Below, piece after piece: positions 5,025-5,317 of a stretch of DNA of 5,317 nt. Within the stretch, counting starts at the first letter, position 1. The number at the start of each line of letters is the position of its first letter. Under the pieces are notes generated by a model. That model saw only the letters and a program-made list of their open reading frames with translations. It ran no database searches and was not told the origin of the DNA. The DNA is taken from contig JAHFKM010000057.1 of the NCBI GenBank assembly GCA_023245385.1, positions 1-5,317 of the forward strand. Reading direction: 5' to 3'. The translations under genes were made by a program, and so were the position numbers. This stretch comes from an archaeon (GTDB lineage: Archaea > Nanobdellota > Nanobdellia > SCGC-AAA011-G17 > GW2011-AR18).

Positions 5025-5317
5025 ATGACTAACTTTGTCATCATTCACCCGCACAAAGACTTCAGCAATATCAAAGAAGCATATGATCACCTACACCTAG
5101 CAGAACTAGACACAAATATCATCTTCATTATTGATCATTTAACAGAACAAGAAATAAATAATTTCGTAGAACAAGTCAATACCAAAATAGAATACTCCTG
5201 CATCATGAACACCTGCTACGAAAAAGATATCCTCCAAAACATCAACTACATGTCAGGAATAGAAGGAGACCAACTCTTCATTATTAAAAACGGAGAAATC
5301 ACAAAGAACATTGTAAA
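5025..5317 (+). CDS. Unrecognised protein, N-terminal 97 residues (partial)
   Basis: The frame opens at ATG 5025 and stays open to the right edge. It reads MTNFVIIHPHKDFSNIKEAY, then alternates predicted strands and helices: NIIFIIDHL (about 36-44), TEQEINNFVEQVNTKIEY (45-62), SCIMNTCYEKD (63-73, with Cys64 and Cys69) and QLFIIKNGEITKNIV (82-96). The alternation of hydrophobic strands with amphipathic helices suggests a small alpha/beta fold. The closing strand-turn-strand FIIKNGEI is reminiscent of thioredoxin-like or similar small domains, but that is too weak to name a family. There is no signal peptide or membrane helix. The start is supported by a TATA-like box 28 nt upstream, and wobble positions are rich in A and C as in the other plus-strand genes. 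It shares an 84-bp divergent promoter region with elp3. Confidence 0.7.
   Translation, partial: MTNFVIIHPHKDFSNIKEAYDHLHLAELDTNIIFIIDHLTEQEINNFVEQVNTKIEYSCIMNTCYEKDILQNINYMSGIEGDQLFIIKNGEITKNIV

Overview
The window looks like chromosomal DNA of an archaeon, most likely of the DPANN type (Woesearchaeota/Pacearchaeota-like). The evidence is a full-length archaeal Elp3, AT-rich sequence, no Shine-Dalgarno sites, and a TATA-like box centred about 25-29 nt upstream of the start codon of every apparently intact gene, as expected for leaderless archaeal mRNAs. A KKGQLF-type N-terminus on the left-edge gene is also familiar from such genomes. The lineage is inferred, not proven.

Layout. At 1-112 (minus) is the N-terminus of a short-signal, membrane-anchored or pilin-like protein. 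From 113 to 720 there is no intact gene. This stretch holds a T9G4 tract, a strong inverted repeat (184-231), and two adjacent decayed genes in the plus direction: a nucleotidyltransferase-like relic (249-535) and a small 'WSKQQ' protein relic (522-717). Together they look like the remains of a two-gene toxin-antitoxin-like module. From 721 to 2193 (plus) is a 490-residue cysteine-free protein that I do not recognise. A guanylate kinase converges on it (2283-2828, minus). Divergent from the kinase is a 125-residue four-helix membrane protein (2904-3281, plus), whose stop codon overlaps the end of elp3 (3276-4940, minus) by six bases. Divergent from elp3 is the start of an unrecognised gene that runs off the right edge (5025-5317, plus).

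How the genes relate. There is no obvious operon: each intact gene has its own promoter, and neighbours are divergent or convergent. Two functions are clear. One is GMP-to-GDP phosphorylation, and the other is wobble-uridine modification of tRNA by a stand-alone radical-SAM/acetyltransferase. The rest are uncharacterised.

The points most worth a second look are the decayed two-gene module with its upstream repeat, the C4A2C4 block shared by two promoters, the unknown 490-residue protein, the HH/DE membrane protein, and a possible frameshift that removed the C-terminal tail of the guanylate kinase.
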